Shown one piece after another: positions 45,376-53,219 of a DNA stretch of 64,000 bases (its first letter is position 1; every line of letters starts with the position of its first letter). The notes under the pieces are model-generated. The model saw only the letters and a program-made list of their open reading frames with translations. It did no database searches and was not told where the DNA came from. A program made the translations under genes and the position numbers. Source of the stretch: Aureispira sp. CCB-QB1 (GTDB lineage Bacteria; Bacteroidota; Bacteroidia; Chitinophagales; Saprospiraceae); NCBI RefSeq assembly GCF_000724545.1, contig NZ_JHBV01000024.1, positions 62,001 to 126,000 on the forward strand. The letters run 5' to 3'.

Positions 45376-46164
45376 TTATTTAGCGACAGTAGAAACGTTA
45401 AGACCTTCTACAAACGCTACAACATCTCGCTCTATATGCTGGCTCTTTTCCAACATTCTAATAAAAGCACTTCCTATAATTGCTCCATTCGCATATTGGC
45501 AAACGGTCTGATACGTTGCTTGATTAGAAATCCCAAAACCAATCAAAATAGGGTTCTTTAAATTCATTGCTTGAATTCTTTTGAAATAAGCTATATTTTT
45601 TGCCTCAAAACCAGCTTGTTTGCCTGTTGTTGCTGCCGAAGAAACGACATAAATAAAAGCATTGCTTAATGCATCAATTTTTCGAATGCGTTTGGTCGAT
45701 GTTTGTGGCGTAATCAAAAAGATGAGTCGAATGTTATACTTCTTAAACAAACCTTGATAATGCGTTTCGTATTCATACAAAGGTAAATCTGGTAGGATCA
45801 AACCATCTACGCCCACTTCTTGACAGCTTTTTAGAAATGCTTCAAAGCCATATTGCAAGACAGGATTAAGATAGCCCATTAGAATAATTGGTAACGTTGC
45901 TTGATCTCGAACTGTCTTAATTTGTTCTAAAACTTTTCGAATCGTCATCCCATTCTGCAAAGCAATAGTACTGCTCTTTTGGATGGTTGGTCCATCTGCC
46001 AAGGGGTCAGAATAAGGCATTCCAATTTCGACCAAATCTACACCTGCTTTATCCAAAGATAAAATGATCTCTCCAGTTGATTCTAACTGAGGATAACCAG
46101 CTGTACTGTATATATTGAGTAGATTTTCTTGCTTTCGCTCAAATAATTGATTGATTCTATTCAT
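45376..46164 (-). CDS. trpA: Tryptophan synthase alpha subunit
   Basis: 262 residues. Cleaves indole-3-glycerol phosphate to indole and glyceraldehyde-3-phosphate; indole is channelled to TrpB. Catalytic Glu in LVEIGMPYSDPLADGP, catalytic Asp in GLILPDLPLYE, and the phosphate loop NPILIGFGISNQA with a later GAIIGSAF. TIM-barrel length is normal. It lies downstream of trpB after a 115-base spacer holding a large imperfect hairpin. Confidence 0.9.
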   Translation of the reverse strand: MNRINQLFERKQENLLNIYSTAGYPQLESTGEIILSLDKAGVDLVEIGMPYSDPLADGPTIQKSSTIALQNGMTIRKVLEQIKTVRDQATLPIILMGYLNPVLQYGFEAFLKSCQEVGVDGLILPDLPLYEYETHYQGLFKKYNIRLIFLITPQTSTKRIRKIDALSNAFIYVVSSAATTGKQAGFEAKNIAYFKRIQAMNLKNPILIGFGISNQATYQTVCQYANGAIIGSAFIRMLEKSQHIERDVVAFVEGLNVSTVAK

Positions 46165-46178
46165 TGTTTTTATTTTTA

Positions 46179-46245
46179 TAGTAGTTAGCGATGCTGCGAC
46201 TTCGTGTTTTCAACGACCACGTAGTAGCAGCGCAGCTAACTATTG
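46179..46245. repeat. Large palindromic repeat between trpB and trpA
   Basis: Two diverged copies of the repeat in inverted orientation form a hairpin of about 25 bp with a few mismatches: left arm AGTTAGCGATGCTGCGACTT, right arm AAGT-type complement CACGTAGTAGCAGCGCAGCT. It separates two coupled genes and may stabilise the upstream mRNA, as REP-like elements do elsewhere. Confidence 0.7.
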
Positions 46246-46279
46246 TTTTTAAGTAGGCTATTAAATTTTTTTTAACAGC

Positions 46280-47458
46280 TTAGAGGAACTTCATATAGGT
46301 TTCTAAGTCCTTATCTCCTCGTCCCGATAAGTTCAAAACCGTTACCTCATTGGGTTTAAAATTGACTTGCTCCAAAGCAGCAATCGCATGTGCACTTTCT
46401 AATGCGGGAATAATTCCTTCCAATTTAGTTAGCCTATAAGCAGCCGTTAACGCTTCTTGATCGGTCACTGCTATTGCTTGGGCTCTCTTACTAACAATCA
46501 AATGCGCATGCAAAGGACCGATTCCTGGGTAATCTAAGCCCGCAGAAATTGAATGAGGCTCTACAATTTGACCGTCTTTTGTTTGCATCAACAGAGTTTT
46601 GCTAGCATGGATAATTCCTTCTGTTCCCAAAATGCTTGTTGCTGCCGACTTGCCAGAATGAATCCCTTCTCCTGCCGCTTCTACTGCAATCAGTTCTACG
46701 TCTAAGTCATTCAAATAATGAAAATAAGCCCCTGCAGCATTGCTTCCCCCTCCAACACAAGCAATAATTCGAGTCGGATTCTCATTTCCAGTTTGTGCTT
46801 TTAATTGTTCTTTTATTTCTTGACTAATCACAGATTGAAATCGTGCCACCATATCAGGATAAGGATGAGGACCTACAACAGAACCAATGATATAATGTGT
46901 ATTTTCAGGATGATTAATCCAATCCCTAATGGCCTCATTGGTAGCATCTTTTAGTGTTTTACTACCACTATAAACAGGAATAACCGTAGCCCCTAACATT
47001 TTCATTCTAGCGACATTGGGTGCTTGTCGCTCTACATCTAGAGCCCCCATATACACCACACACTCTAGTCCCATCAATGCGCAAACTGTTGCTGTTGCAA
47101 CGCCATGCTGTCCAGCTCCTGTTTCAGCAATTATCCTTGTTTTATTTAGTGCTTTGGCTAATAAGATTTGCCCTATGGTATTATTAATTTTATGTGCACC
47201 TGTATGGCATAAATCTTCTCGTTTTAGATAAATTTTTGTCTGATATTGCGCACTCAATCTCTGTGCAAAATACAAGGGGGTTGGGCGTCCAACATAATCT
47301 TTTAATAGAGCTTGATACTCCTTTTGAAAAGTTGCCGTTTCCGTTATTTGTACGTATTGTTTTTTTAATGTTTCTATATTAGGATAGAGCATTTCAGGGA
47401 TAAAAGCACCTCCAAAAGAGCCATAGTACCCTTGTTCTGTTACTTGATATGTTGTCAT
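46280..47458 (-). CDS. trpB: Tryptophan synthase beta subunit
   Basis: 392 residues. A PLP enzyme joining indole and serine. The PLP lysine is in GAHKINNTIGQ; the phosphate-binding loop is CVGGGSNAAGAY; GAGQHGVATATVCAL is the allosteric and substrate region. The N-terminus with GSFGGAFIPEM matches the TrpB1 type. It lies three bases after trpF, so co-translation is likely. Confidence 0.92.
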   Translation of the reverse strand: MTTYQVTEQGYYGSFGGAFIPEMLYPNIETLKKQYVQITETATFQKEYQALLKDYVGRPTPLYFAQRLSAQYQTKIYLKREDLCHTGAHKINNTIGQILLAKALNKTRIIAETGAGQHGVATATVCALMGLECVVYMGALDVERQAPNVARMKMLGATVIPVYSGSKTLKDATNEAIRDWINHPENTHYIIGSVVGPHPYPDMVARFQSVISQEIKEQLKAQTGNENPTRIIACVGGGSNAAGAYFHYLNDLDVELIAVEAAGEGIHSGKSAATSILGTEGIIHASKTLLMQTKDGQIVEPHSISAGLDYPGIGPLHAHLIVSKRAQAIAVTDQEALTAAYRLTKLEGIIPALESAHAIAALEQVNFKPNEVTVLNLSGRGDKDLETYMKFL

Positions 47459-47461
47459 TAT

Positions 47462-48073
47462 TTATTCCTTTATTTGTTGTACTAATTCTTTGATTTGAGC
47501 CAAATCTTTTAGGGCGGGTGCTATTTCAAACCTGCTGTTTACATCAATTCCATATAATTGAGGATGTGCTAATCTTAAAACTTGAGGAATATCCGTTAGC
47601 CCAATTCCTCCGCTCAAAAAAAAGGGTTTTGAGCTAGTATACTGTTCCAAAATTTGCCAATCAAATTGAACACCATTCCCTCCATAAGACTTTCCTTTGG
47701 CATCCAATAAGAAATAATCACAGTAAGCTTCATACGCCTTTAAGGTATCAAAATCGAATTGCTCGTCTACAGCAAAAGCTTTGAGCACAACGATTCTCTT
47801 TTGTTGCAATTGCTTGCAAAAATCAGGTGATTCATTTCCATGCAGTTGGATACAATCCAATGCAAATGCCTCTATACGTTGCTCTATCTCAGATATCGTA
47901 GCATTGACAAAAACGCCCACTCGTTTAATCCTTGGCGAAATATCTATTGTTGGTAGTTGTTGCACATATCTAGGTGATTGGGAATAGAAAATAAATCCTA
48001 CAAAATCAATATTCAGTGCTCTCAAAGCCTCAATATTAGCAACTTCTCTCATTCCGCAGACCTTAATTTTCAT
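47462..48073 (-). CDS. trpF: Phosphoribosylanthranilate isomerase
   Basis: 203 residues. An Amadori rearrangement of phosphoribosylanthranilate to CdRP. KVCGMRE with the catalytic Cys near the start, IQLHGNESP in the middle, the catalytic Asp in LLDAKGKSYGGNGVQFDW, and a final FLSGGIGLTDI phosphate site. Separate from trpC, as in many Bacteroidota. Its start overlaps the trpC end by 11 bases. Confidence 0.9.
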   Translation of the reverse strand: MKIKVCGMREVANIEALRALNIDFVGFIFYSQSPRYVQQLPTIDISPRIKRVGVFVNATISEIEQRIEAFALDCIQLHGNESPDFCKQLQQKRIVVLKAFAVDEQFDFDTLKAYEAYCDYFLLDAKGKSYGGNGVQFDWQILEQYTSSKPFFLSGGIGLTDIPQVLRLAHPQLYGIDVNSRFEIAPALKDLAQIKELVQQIKE

Positions 48074-48881
48074 AGGAGAACTTTTTAGTGTTTTTTAAGC
48101 TTACCTGTTGAATAAATCTCGCACAAGCATCTTGAGGTCTAGCGTGTTGCATAAAATATTCTCCAATTAAAAAACCTTCAAATCCATGTTCTTGGAGCAA
48201 GACTACTGTATCGGGGACATTGATGCCGCTTTCTGCAACTTTGACCACGTTATTGGGTAATAAGGAAGCAATCCGCAAAGAGTTTTCAATATCTACCTCA
48301 AAAGTTTTTAAATTTCGATTGTTAACACCAACTAAATCTACCTCTGGACACAACTTATTCAATTGATCTTCGGTGTGCACTTCCATCAATACTTCCATTC
48401 CCAAACTTTTAGCAAATTGTGCCAAACGTCTTAACTCTTTAGCATCCAAACATTCTGCAATCAACAAAATCACATCTGCTCCTATTGATTTTGCTTCTAT
48501 AATTTGATACGCATCAATCACAAAGTTTTTATTTAATATAGGGGCATAATTAAACCGTCTGGCTTCTGTTAGATCACTAGACGAACCTCCAAAAAAATGC
48601 GTATCGGTTAATACCGATAAAGCCGAAGCACCTGCTTGCATATAACCAATAGAAACTTCTTCGACTTTTGCATATGCATTGATGTTTCCCTTGGAAGGAG
48701 ATTGACGCTTAAACTCTGCAATAATACCTTGCATGGTTGGTCGTTTCAAAAATTCTACTAATGATACGATAGGTGTATCAAAGTAGATGCTTTGTTCTAG
48801 TAGTTGAGCGGGATATAAGGTTTTGCGCTGTTCTACCTCTTTTCTTTTGTAAGCGGTTATTTGGTCTAATATCGTTTCCAT
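48063..48881 (-). CDS. trpC: Indole-3-glycerol phosphate synthase
   Basis: 272 residues. Converts CdRP to indole-glycerol phosphate. The characteristic EFKRQSPSKGNI provides the catalytic Lys; later elements are LNKNFVID with its Lys, LLIAECLD, GVNNRNLKTFEVD and AESGINVPD. Normal length. It follows trpD with a two-base gap and overlaps trpF. Confidence 0.9.
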   Translation of the reverse strand: METILDQITAYKRKEVEQRKTLYPAQLLEQSIYFDTPIVSLVEFLKRPTMQGIIAEFKRQSPSKGNINAYAKVEEVSIGYMQAGASALSVLTDTHFFGGSSSDLTEARRFNYAPILNKNFVIDAYQIIEAKSIGADVILLIAECLDAKELRRLAQFAKSLGMEVLMEVHTEDQLNKLCPEVDLVGVNNRNLKTFEVDIENSLRIASLLPNNVVKVAESGINVPDTVVLLQEHGFEGFLIGEYFMQHARPQDACARFIQQVSLKNTKKFSYEN

Positions 48882-48883
48882 TT

Positions 48884-49873
48884 TTATTGATTGATTAGCT
48901 GTTTAAAATTTTGATATGCTCGTTTGCTGAATAAAGCCTCCTCTGCTTCCTTGATGCAGTCTTCTAGTGCTTTTTGAGGATTAAAGCGTTGAATGGCAAT
49001 CCCTGCATTGGTACAAACGACTTGATTTTGGGCAGTACTTCCTCTCCCTTCTAATATGGTTGAAAATATTTGAGCAGCCGCAGCAATGGTGCTTCCTCCT
49101 TCTAAATCTTTAGCATACTGCTGTTTTTGTCCAATTCCATGAGGCGTTAATAATGCTTCCGTTGTAGGTGTTATCACTTTGAACGCTCCTGTTAAAGAAA
49201 CTTCGTCATAACCGTCCAAGGCATGAACGATGGCAAATTCTTTATCTGTTTGTTGCAATACATATTGATACAGCCGAACAATCTCCAAATTAGAAACTCC
49301 AACCATCTGTTGTTTGGGTTGCACTGGATTGACTAAAGGACCTAGTAAATTAAAAAAAGTACGCAGCCCTAAATCTTTGCGAATAGTTCCTACTGCTTTC
49401 ATGGCAGGATGAAATAACGGAGCATGCAAAAAACAAAGTTGATGTTTCTCCAATTGATTTTTTAACACAGCTTCCTTATTCGTAAATTTATACCCTAATT
49501 TTTCAAGTACATTAGAAGAACCGCAAACAGAAGACACTCCATAATTACCATGCTTAGTAACCATATATCCAGCTCCTGCTACAACAACAGCTGCCAAAGT
49601 AGAAATATTAAAGGTATCTTTTCCGTCCCCTCCCGTTCCACACAAATCCACACTATTATAATCTGACAAATCAATTTTTAAGCACAATTCTAATAAGGCT
49701 TCGCGAAAGCCTTGCAGTTCCTCTGTAGAAATCGGTCGCATTTGAAATACCGTCAAAAAAGCAACGATATGAGATGGATTAAATTTTTCTTGGGCAATGT
49801 CAATTAAGATTCTTTTGGCTTCTGCCCGAGTCAAATATTCTTGTTGAAACAAGCTTTGCAATATTTTTTTCAT
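48884..49873 (-). CDS. trpD: Anthranilate phosphoribosyltransferase
   Basis: 329 residues. Transfers phosphoribose from PRPP to anthranilate. The motif DLCGTGGDGKDTFNIST binds PRPP, KHGNYGVSS is the second conserved loop, and RTFFNLLGPLVNP lies in the anthranilate region. Not fused to trpG, which precedes it by 14 bases. Confidence 0.9.
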   Translation of the reverse strand: MKKILQSLFQQEYLTRAEAKRILIDIAQEKFNPSHIVAFLTVFQMRPISTEELQGFREALLELCLKIDLSDYNSVDLCGTGGDGKDTFNISTLAAVVVAGAGYMVTKHGNYGVSSVCGSSNVLEKLGYKFTNKEAVLKNQLEKHQLCFLHAPLFHPAMKAVGTIRKDLGLRTFFNLLGPLVNPVQPKQQMVGVSNLEIVRLYQYVLQQTDKEFAIVHALDGYDEVSLTGAFKVITPTTEALLTPHGIGQKQQYAKDLEGGSTIAAAAQIFSTILEGRGSTAQNQVVCTNAGIAIQRFNPQKALEDCIKEAEEALFSKRAYQNFKQLINQ

Positions 49874-49887
49874 TGGTTGTGTTTTAT

Positions 49888-50490
49888 TTATTGTTTTACC
49901 AATTTTTTTCTTAGAAAAGTCTGAGCCTCTTTGACAAAGTTCTGAAGCAGTGCTTTGCCTTGAGGCGTTAGTACAGATTCTGGATGAAACTGCATGCCCA
50001 TTACAGGTGCCGTTTGATGTTTTATAGCCATAATTTGCCCTGTTTCATCCTGAGCCAAGATTTTCAAGCAATCTGGAAGTTTTTTGGTATCTATAATCCA
50101 AGAATGATAGCGTCCGACCACCAGTTTATCGGGTTGCCCCTCAAATAGACCAGTCCGATCTAAAATTTGAATAGGTGTAGCAATTCCATGATAGACTTTT
50201 TTGATATTTTTGAGCGTTGCCCCAAATGCTTGACCAATAGCTTGATGCCCTAAGCATATTCCCAATATTGGCTTTTTGGTGTGATACGTCTTAATGATAT
50301 CTAATATAATCCCTGCGTCTTTGGGCAGACCTGGACCTGGGGAAAGAACAATAGCGTCGTAATTAGCAACTTCTGCTAAAGAAATTTGGTCATTTCTATA
50401 AACTTCAACGCCCCCGTGCAGGATTTCTCGAAGATATTGCACCAAATTGTAGGTAAAGGAATCGTAATTATCTATAATTAGTAGTTTCAT
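49888..50490 (-). CDS. trpG: Anthranilate synthase glutamine amidotransferase subunit
   Basis: 200 residues. Supplies ammonia to TrpE. Class I amidotransferase triad: Cys in GICLGHQAIGQAFG, His and Glu in MQFHPESVLTPQG. The N-terminus LLIIDNYDSFTYNLVQYL is typical for TrpG/PabA. It may also serve folate synthesis, as in organisms with a single amphibolic copy; no second copy is visible here. It lies 67 bases after trpE. Confidence 0.9.
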   Translation of the reverse strand: MKLLIIDNYDSFTYNLVQYLREILHGGVEVYRNDQISLAEVANYDAIVLSPGPGLPKDAGIILDIIKTYHTKKPILGICLGHQAIGQAFGATLKNIKKVYHGIATPIQILDRTGLFEGQPDKLVVGRYHSWIIDTKKLPDCLKILAQDETGQIMAIKHQTAPVMGMQFHPESVLTPQGKALLQNFVKEAQTFLRKKLVKQ

Positions 50491-50557
50491 CTTATTTCTA
50501 TTATGGTTATGAATACTTGGTAGATTGTGAGCGAACCATCTACAGCACCTGATTTAG

Positions 50558-51961
50558 TTATACTTCAATAGCCTGATTTAGCGCCTTTTGGAGAGCAGCT
50601 AGTTTATTATTGACTTCTTGCAATTCTTTTTCTTCTTCTGAATCTATCACAATACCAGCCCCTGCTTGATAATACAGACAGTTGTCTTTGCTCATAAAGG
50701 ATCGAATCATTATCGCCTGATTTAGCTGACCTTTGGGATTAAAAAAGCCAATAGCACCTCCATAAAAGCCCCTGCTTTGGTTTTCGTATTCATTAATCAA
50801 CTCTAGTGCTTTATATTTAGGTGCTCCTGATAAGGTTCCTGCTGGAAAAGTATCGCCAAAGACCTGAAAAATATTTGCGTCAGTGGGTAAATCTCCTTTC
50901 ACTTTAGAGACAAGATGAATAACATGACTGTAATACTGAATTTCTTTATACTCTTCTACCGCTACATTTTGTGTGTGTCGATTCAAATCATTACGAGCTA
51001 AGTCTACCAACATCACATGCTCTGCATTCTCTTTTGGGTCAGCGAGTAAAGCAATAGCATTTTCTTGATCTAATTTTGCATTACCTGTTCGTTTATAGGT
51101 GCCTGCAATGGGCGTTAGCGTTACTTTGCGGTCTCGAATAACTAGTTGAGCTTCTGGGGAAGATCCAAATATTTTGTAAGCTCCATAATCAAAATAAAAT
51201 AGGTATGGGGAAGGATTAATAGAACGCAACGCTCGGTAAACATTAAAATCATCTCCTTTGAAATGTTGCTGAAATTGGCGAGCAAAAACAATCTGAAAAA
51301 CATCTCCAAGGGCACAATGTTCTTTCCCTTTTCTAACCAAATCTTTGAATGCTTCATCACTTAAATTGCTAGTCCTTTTTCCATCTAATTCAAATTGATA
51401 AGTGGTCAATGCTCCTTTTTTTAAATAACGCTCTACTTTATCCAATTCACTTTCCTGACCTTCTAACAGATTTTCCAGTAAGTACATCTCACTCGTATAA
51501 TGATTGATAACAATGACATAACGATAGACCGCATATCTCAAATCTGGCAAATCATGTTGCCGTTTGGTCGCATCTAATTCCAATGTTTCAAAATACTGAA
51601 CGGCATCAAAATTAGTATGACCAAACAATCCATTAAATCGTTGATAAGCAGCTGCTCCTTCAAACTGAAATCGATTGCAAAATTGCTCCAGTAAATTAGA
51701 AACATTATTCTTGGGCGGTATCTGAAAGTTCTCTACCGTTCCATCTGGAAAATGATATTTCAGCACTCGGTCTTGTATCATCAATTCGGCAATTGGTTCT
51801 GCACAAATAAAAGAATAGCTATTTTCTTTTGACTGGTAATCAGAGCTTTCTAACAATAAACTGTGCGCCATTTTGTCTCTTAATTGCAGGTAAATGCTGA
51901 CAGGAGTATGCAAATCTGCTAAGCGAGTACGACTAATCGTCCTAAACTTCATTAAATTCAT
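50558..51961 (-). CDS. trpE: Anthranilate synthase component I
   Basis: 467 residues. Converts chorismate and ammonia to anthranilate. The chorismate-binding core ends with FPAGTLSGAPKYKALELI and GFYGGAIGFF. Near the N-terminus SLLLESSDY contains the LLES element used for feedback inhibition by tryptophan, so the enzyme is probably Trp-sensitive. It starts 36 bases after an attenuator-type hairpin preceded by a Trp-rich leader peptide. A second ATG at codon 4 is possible. First structural gene of the nine-gene operon ending in aroA. Confidence 0.92.
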   Translation of the reverse strand: MNLMKFRTISRTRLADLHTPVSIYLQLRDKMAHSLLLESSDYQSKENSYSFICAEPIAELMIQDRVLKYHFPDGTVENFQIPPKNNVSNLLEQFCNRFQFEGAAAYQRFNGLFGHTNFDAVQYFETLELDATKRQHDLPDLRYAVYRYVIVINHYTSEMYLLENLLEGQESELDKVERYLKKGALTTYQFELDGKRTSNLSDEAFKDLVRKGKEHCALGDVFQIVFARQFQQHFKGDDFNVYRALRSINPSPYLFYFDYGAYKIFGSSPEAQLVIRDRKVTLTPIAGTYKRTGNAKLDQENAIALLADPKENAEHVMLVDLARNDLNRHTQNVAVEEYKEIQYYSHVIHLVSKVKGDLPTDANIFQVFGDTFPAGTLSGAPKYKALELINEYENQSRGFYGGAIGFFNPKGQLNQAIMIRSFMSKDNCLYYQAGAGIVIDSEEEKELQEVNNKLAALQKALNQAIEV

Positions 51962-51996
51962 CGGATAAGTGATTTTGTAAAAAGATTGGTATTAGA

Positions 51997-52034
51997 CAAA
52001 AAAAAACTTGCAAATCTACGAGAGATTTGCAAGT
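51997..52034 (-). terminator. trp attenuator terminator
   Basis: A perfect 12-bp stem (arms 52006-52017 and 52023-52034, ACTTGCAAATCT with AGATTTGCAAGT) and a five-base loop, followed on the minus strand by nine T. It lies between the leader peptide and trpE, so it can stop transcription before the operon. The loop region CTCTCG (minus strand) is complementary to CGAGAG in the leader-peptide end (52083-52088), a possible antiterminator contact. A second AT-rich hairpin (CTATATAT with ATATATAG) spans 52036-52071. Confidence 0.85.
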
Positions 52035-52079
52035 TCTATATATGAGTTGTTATCTGAAAATGGATATATAGGAGGTCTG

Positions 52080-52175
52080 CTACTCTCGCCATCGAAGGGA
52101 AGTAGTCCACCACCAAGCAACAAGAGCATTGCTAGATTTTTGTCCAAAATTTGATATGTTTGTTTCTTTTTGCAT
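52080..52175 (-). CDS. trpL: trp operon leader peptide
   Basis: A 31-residue reading frame, MQKETNISNFGQ...ALVAWWWTTSLRWRE, with three adjacent Trp codons (21-23) and a fourth at 29, just before the stop. It lies right upstream of the attenuator hairpin and trpE. Four Trp in 31 residues, three in a row, cannot be expected by chance. Stalling here when charged tRNA-Trp is scarce should prevent formation of the terminator. The Trp-codon stretch can pair with sequence after the stop (ACTACT with AGTAG), giving the usual region 1:2 alternative. Confidence 0.85.
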   Translation of the reverse strand: MQKETNISNFGQKSSNALVAWWWTTSLRWRE

Positions 52176-52180
52176 TGATA

Positions 52181-52211
52181 CAAAGATTAGACGTTTTATT
52201 TTAGAATGCAA
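52181..52211 (-). promoter_or_regulatory. trp operon promoter
   Basis: On the minus strand, TTG (52209-52211), a 20-base spacer, and AATCTTTG (52181-52188), one base off TAnnTTTG. The spacing is right for the Bacteroidota -33/-7 promoter. The leader ATG begins five bases after the -7 box, so the transcript should start at or within a base or two of the ATG. Confidence 0.65.
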
Positions 52212-52238
52212 GTTTTTTCAGATTTTTTTTTCACTTTC

Positions 52239-52880
52239 TTATTTTTTTGTTAACAAAAAACCATGCTCTTTGACATAATCTAAGCCCCAGCACCGAATTA
52301 ATCCATGATTAGGAATAAGTGGTGATTTTAAATGCTCTACGTCAAATGAATTCCCATAATAAGCCATTAAATCTTTAGGTGATATACTAAAAGGAGGCTC
52401 TTCTTTGATGGGGGCATATTCTAATGTGTTGATAAATTGTTGTGCATTCAAGGGCAATATTTGTTGTATCTTTGCTACATACTTCAATCTCATGGAAAGA
52501 GGCAATGCGACCAAAGCAGCTCTATCATAGACCAAATCAATCTCTCCAACAGCTTCTGTACTGAGCGAAAAAAAATCAGCATTGATAATAGTCAACTGAT
52601 TGCTTTCAAAGCGATTTCCTTGTTTTTCAAATGCTAGTCCTTGTTCTTCAAAAAACTGATAAATAGCCTTTTCTGCCAACTCTACCCCAATGACATGTTT
52701 GGCATATTGACTAAAGTAAACCAAATCAATGCTCTTGCCACAAAGCGGGACTAAAATTCTCTTTCCTTCTATTTTTTCTGGCGTTAGGTACTCCAAAATA
52801 TAGGGGTGTATGTCCTTTCTATGAAAAGAGGTTTTAAATCCTCCTTCATTCCAGGAATCAATCCAAAATTGTTTTTCCAT
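52239..52880 (-). CDS. Thiopurine S-methyltransferase (TPMT)-family protein
   Basis: 213 residues from the ATG at 52880, which gives the standard TPMT start MEKQFWIDSWNEG with a later FHRKDIHPYI. SAM-binding elements: ILVPLCGKSIDLVYF, then VIGVELAEKAI and an IDLVYDRAALVALP loop; these define the family that methylates thiol, selenium, tellurium or related small substrates. The frame runs on to an ATG at 52997 and would add a run of about ten Ile, forming a membrane anchor. I regard that as AT-rich leader sequence, but cannot exclude it. It ends just upstream of the trp promoter. Confidence 0.8.
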   Translation of the reverse strand: MEKQFWIDSWNEGGFKTSFHRKDIHPYILEYLTPEKIEGKRILVPLCGKSIDLVYFSQYAKHVIGVELAEKAIYQFFEEQGLAFEKQGNRFESNQLTIINADFFSLSTEAVGEIDLVYDRAALVALPLSMRLKYVAKIQQILPLNAQQFINTLEYAPIKEEPPFSISPKDLMAYYGNSFDVEHLKSPLIPNHGLIRCWGLDYVKEHGFLLTKK

Positions 52881-53219
52881 TTTTTGAATATGTTTTGGGC
52901 TGACTATTCTTACAAGCTCAATATAGTCGGGAATAAGAGCAATAATTATAATAATTATGACAATGATAATCAGCGGGGTTATAATTCTTACTTTCAATAT
53001 ACAATATTGAAAAAATATATCAAATAGTAATATTTTTCTTGTTAATATTATTATAAAAACAACTTTATTATCCTATCTGTCTATCTATTTCAACGTGTAT
53101 GCTTGAATAGAAGTTCTATCACATGAATCAAAAAACAAACATCACCCAGTTGGGAAAGGCTTAAAAATTACGCAAAAACATCTTCTAGTAAACTTGTTGG
53201 TTCTTAAGCAGCTTCACAT
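52881..53219. other. Non-coding region between TPMT and LRR genes
   Basis: About 340 bases, AT-rich, including the ATTAT-type stretch at 52930-52975 that reads as poly-Ile if translated. No hairpin with a T run or exact promoter box was found. Confidence 0.35.
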
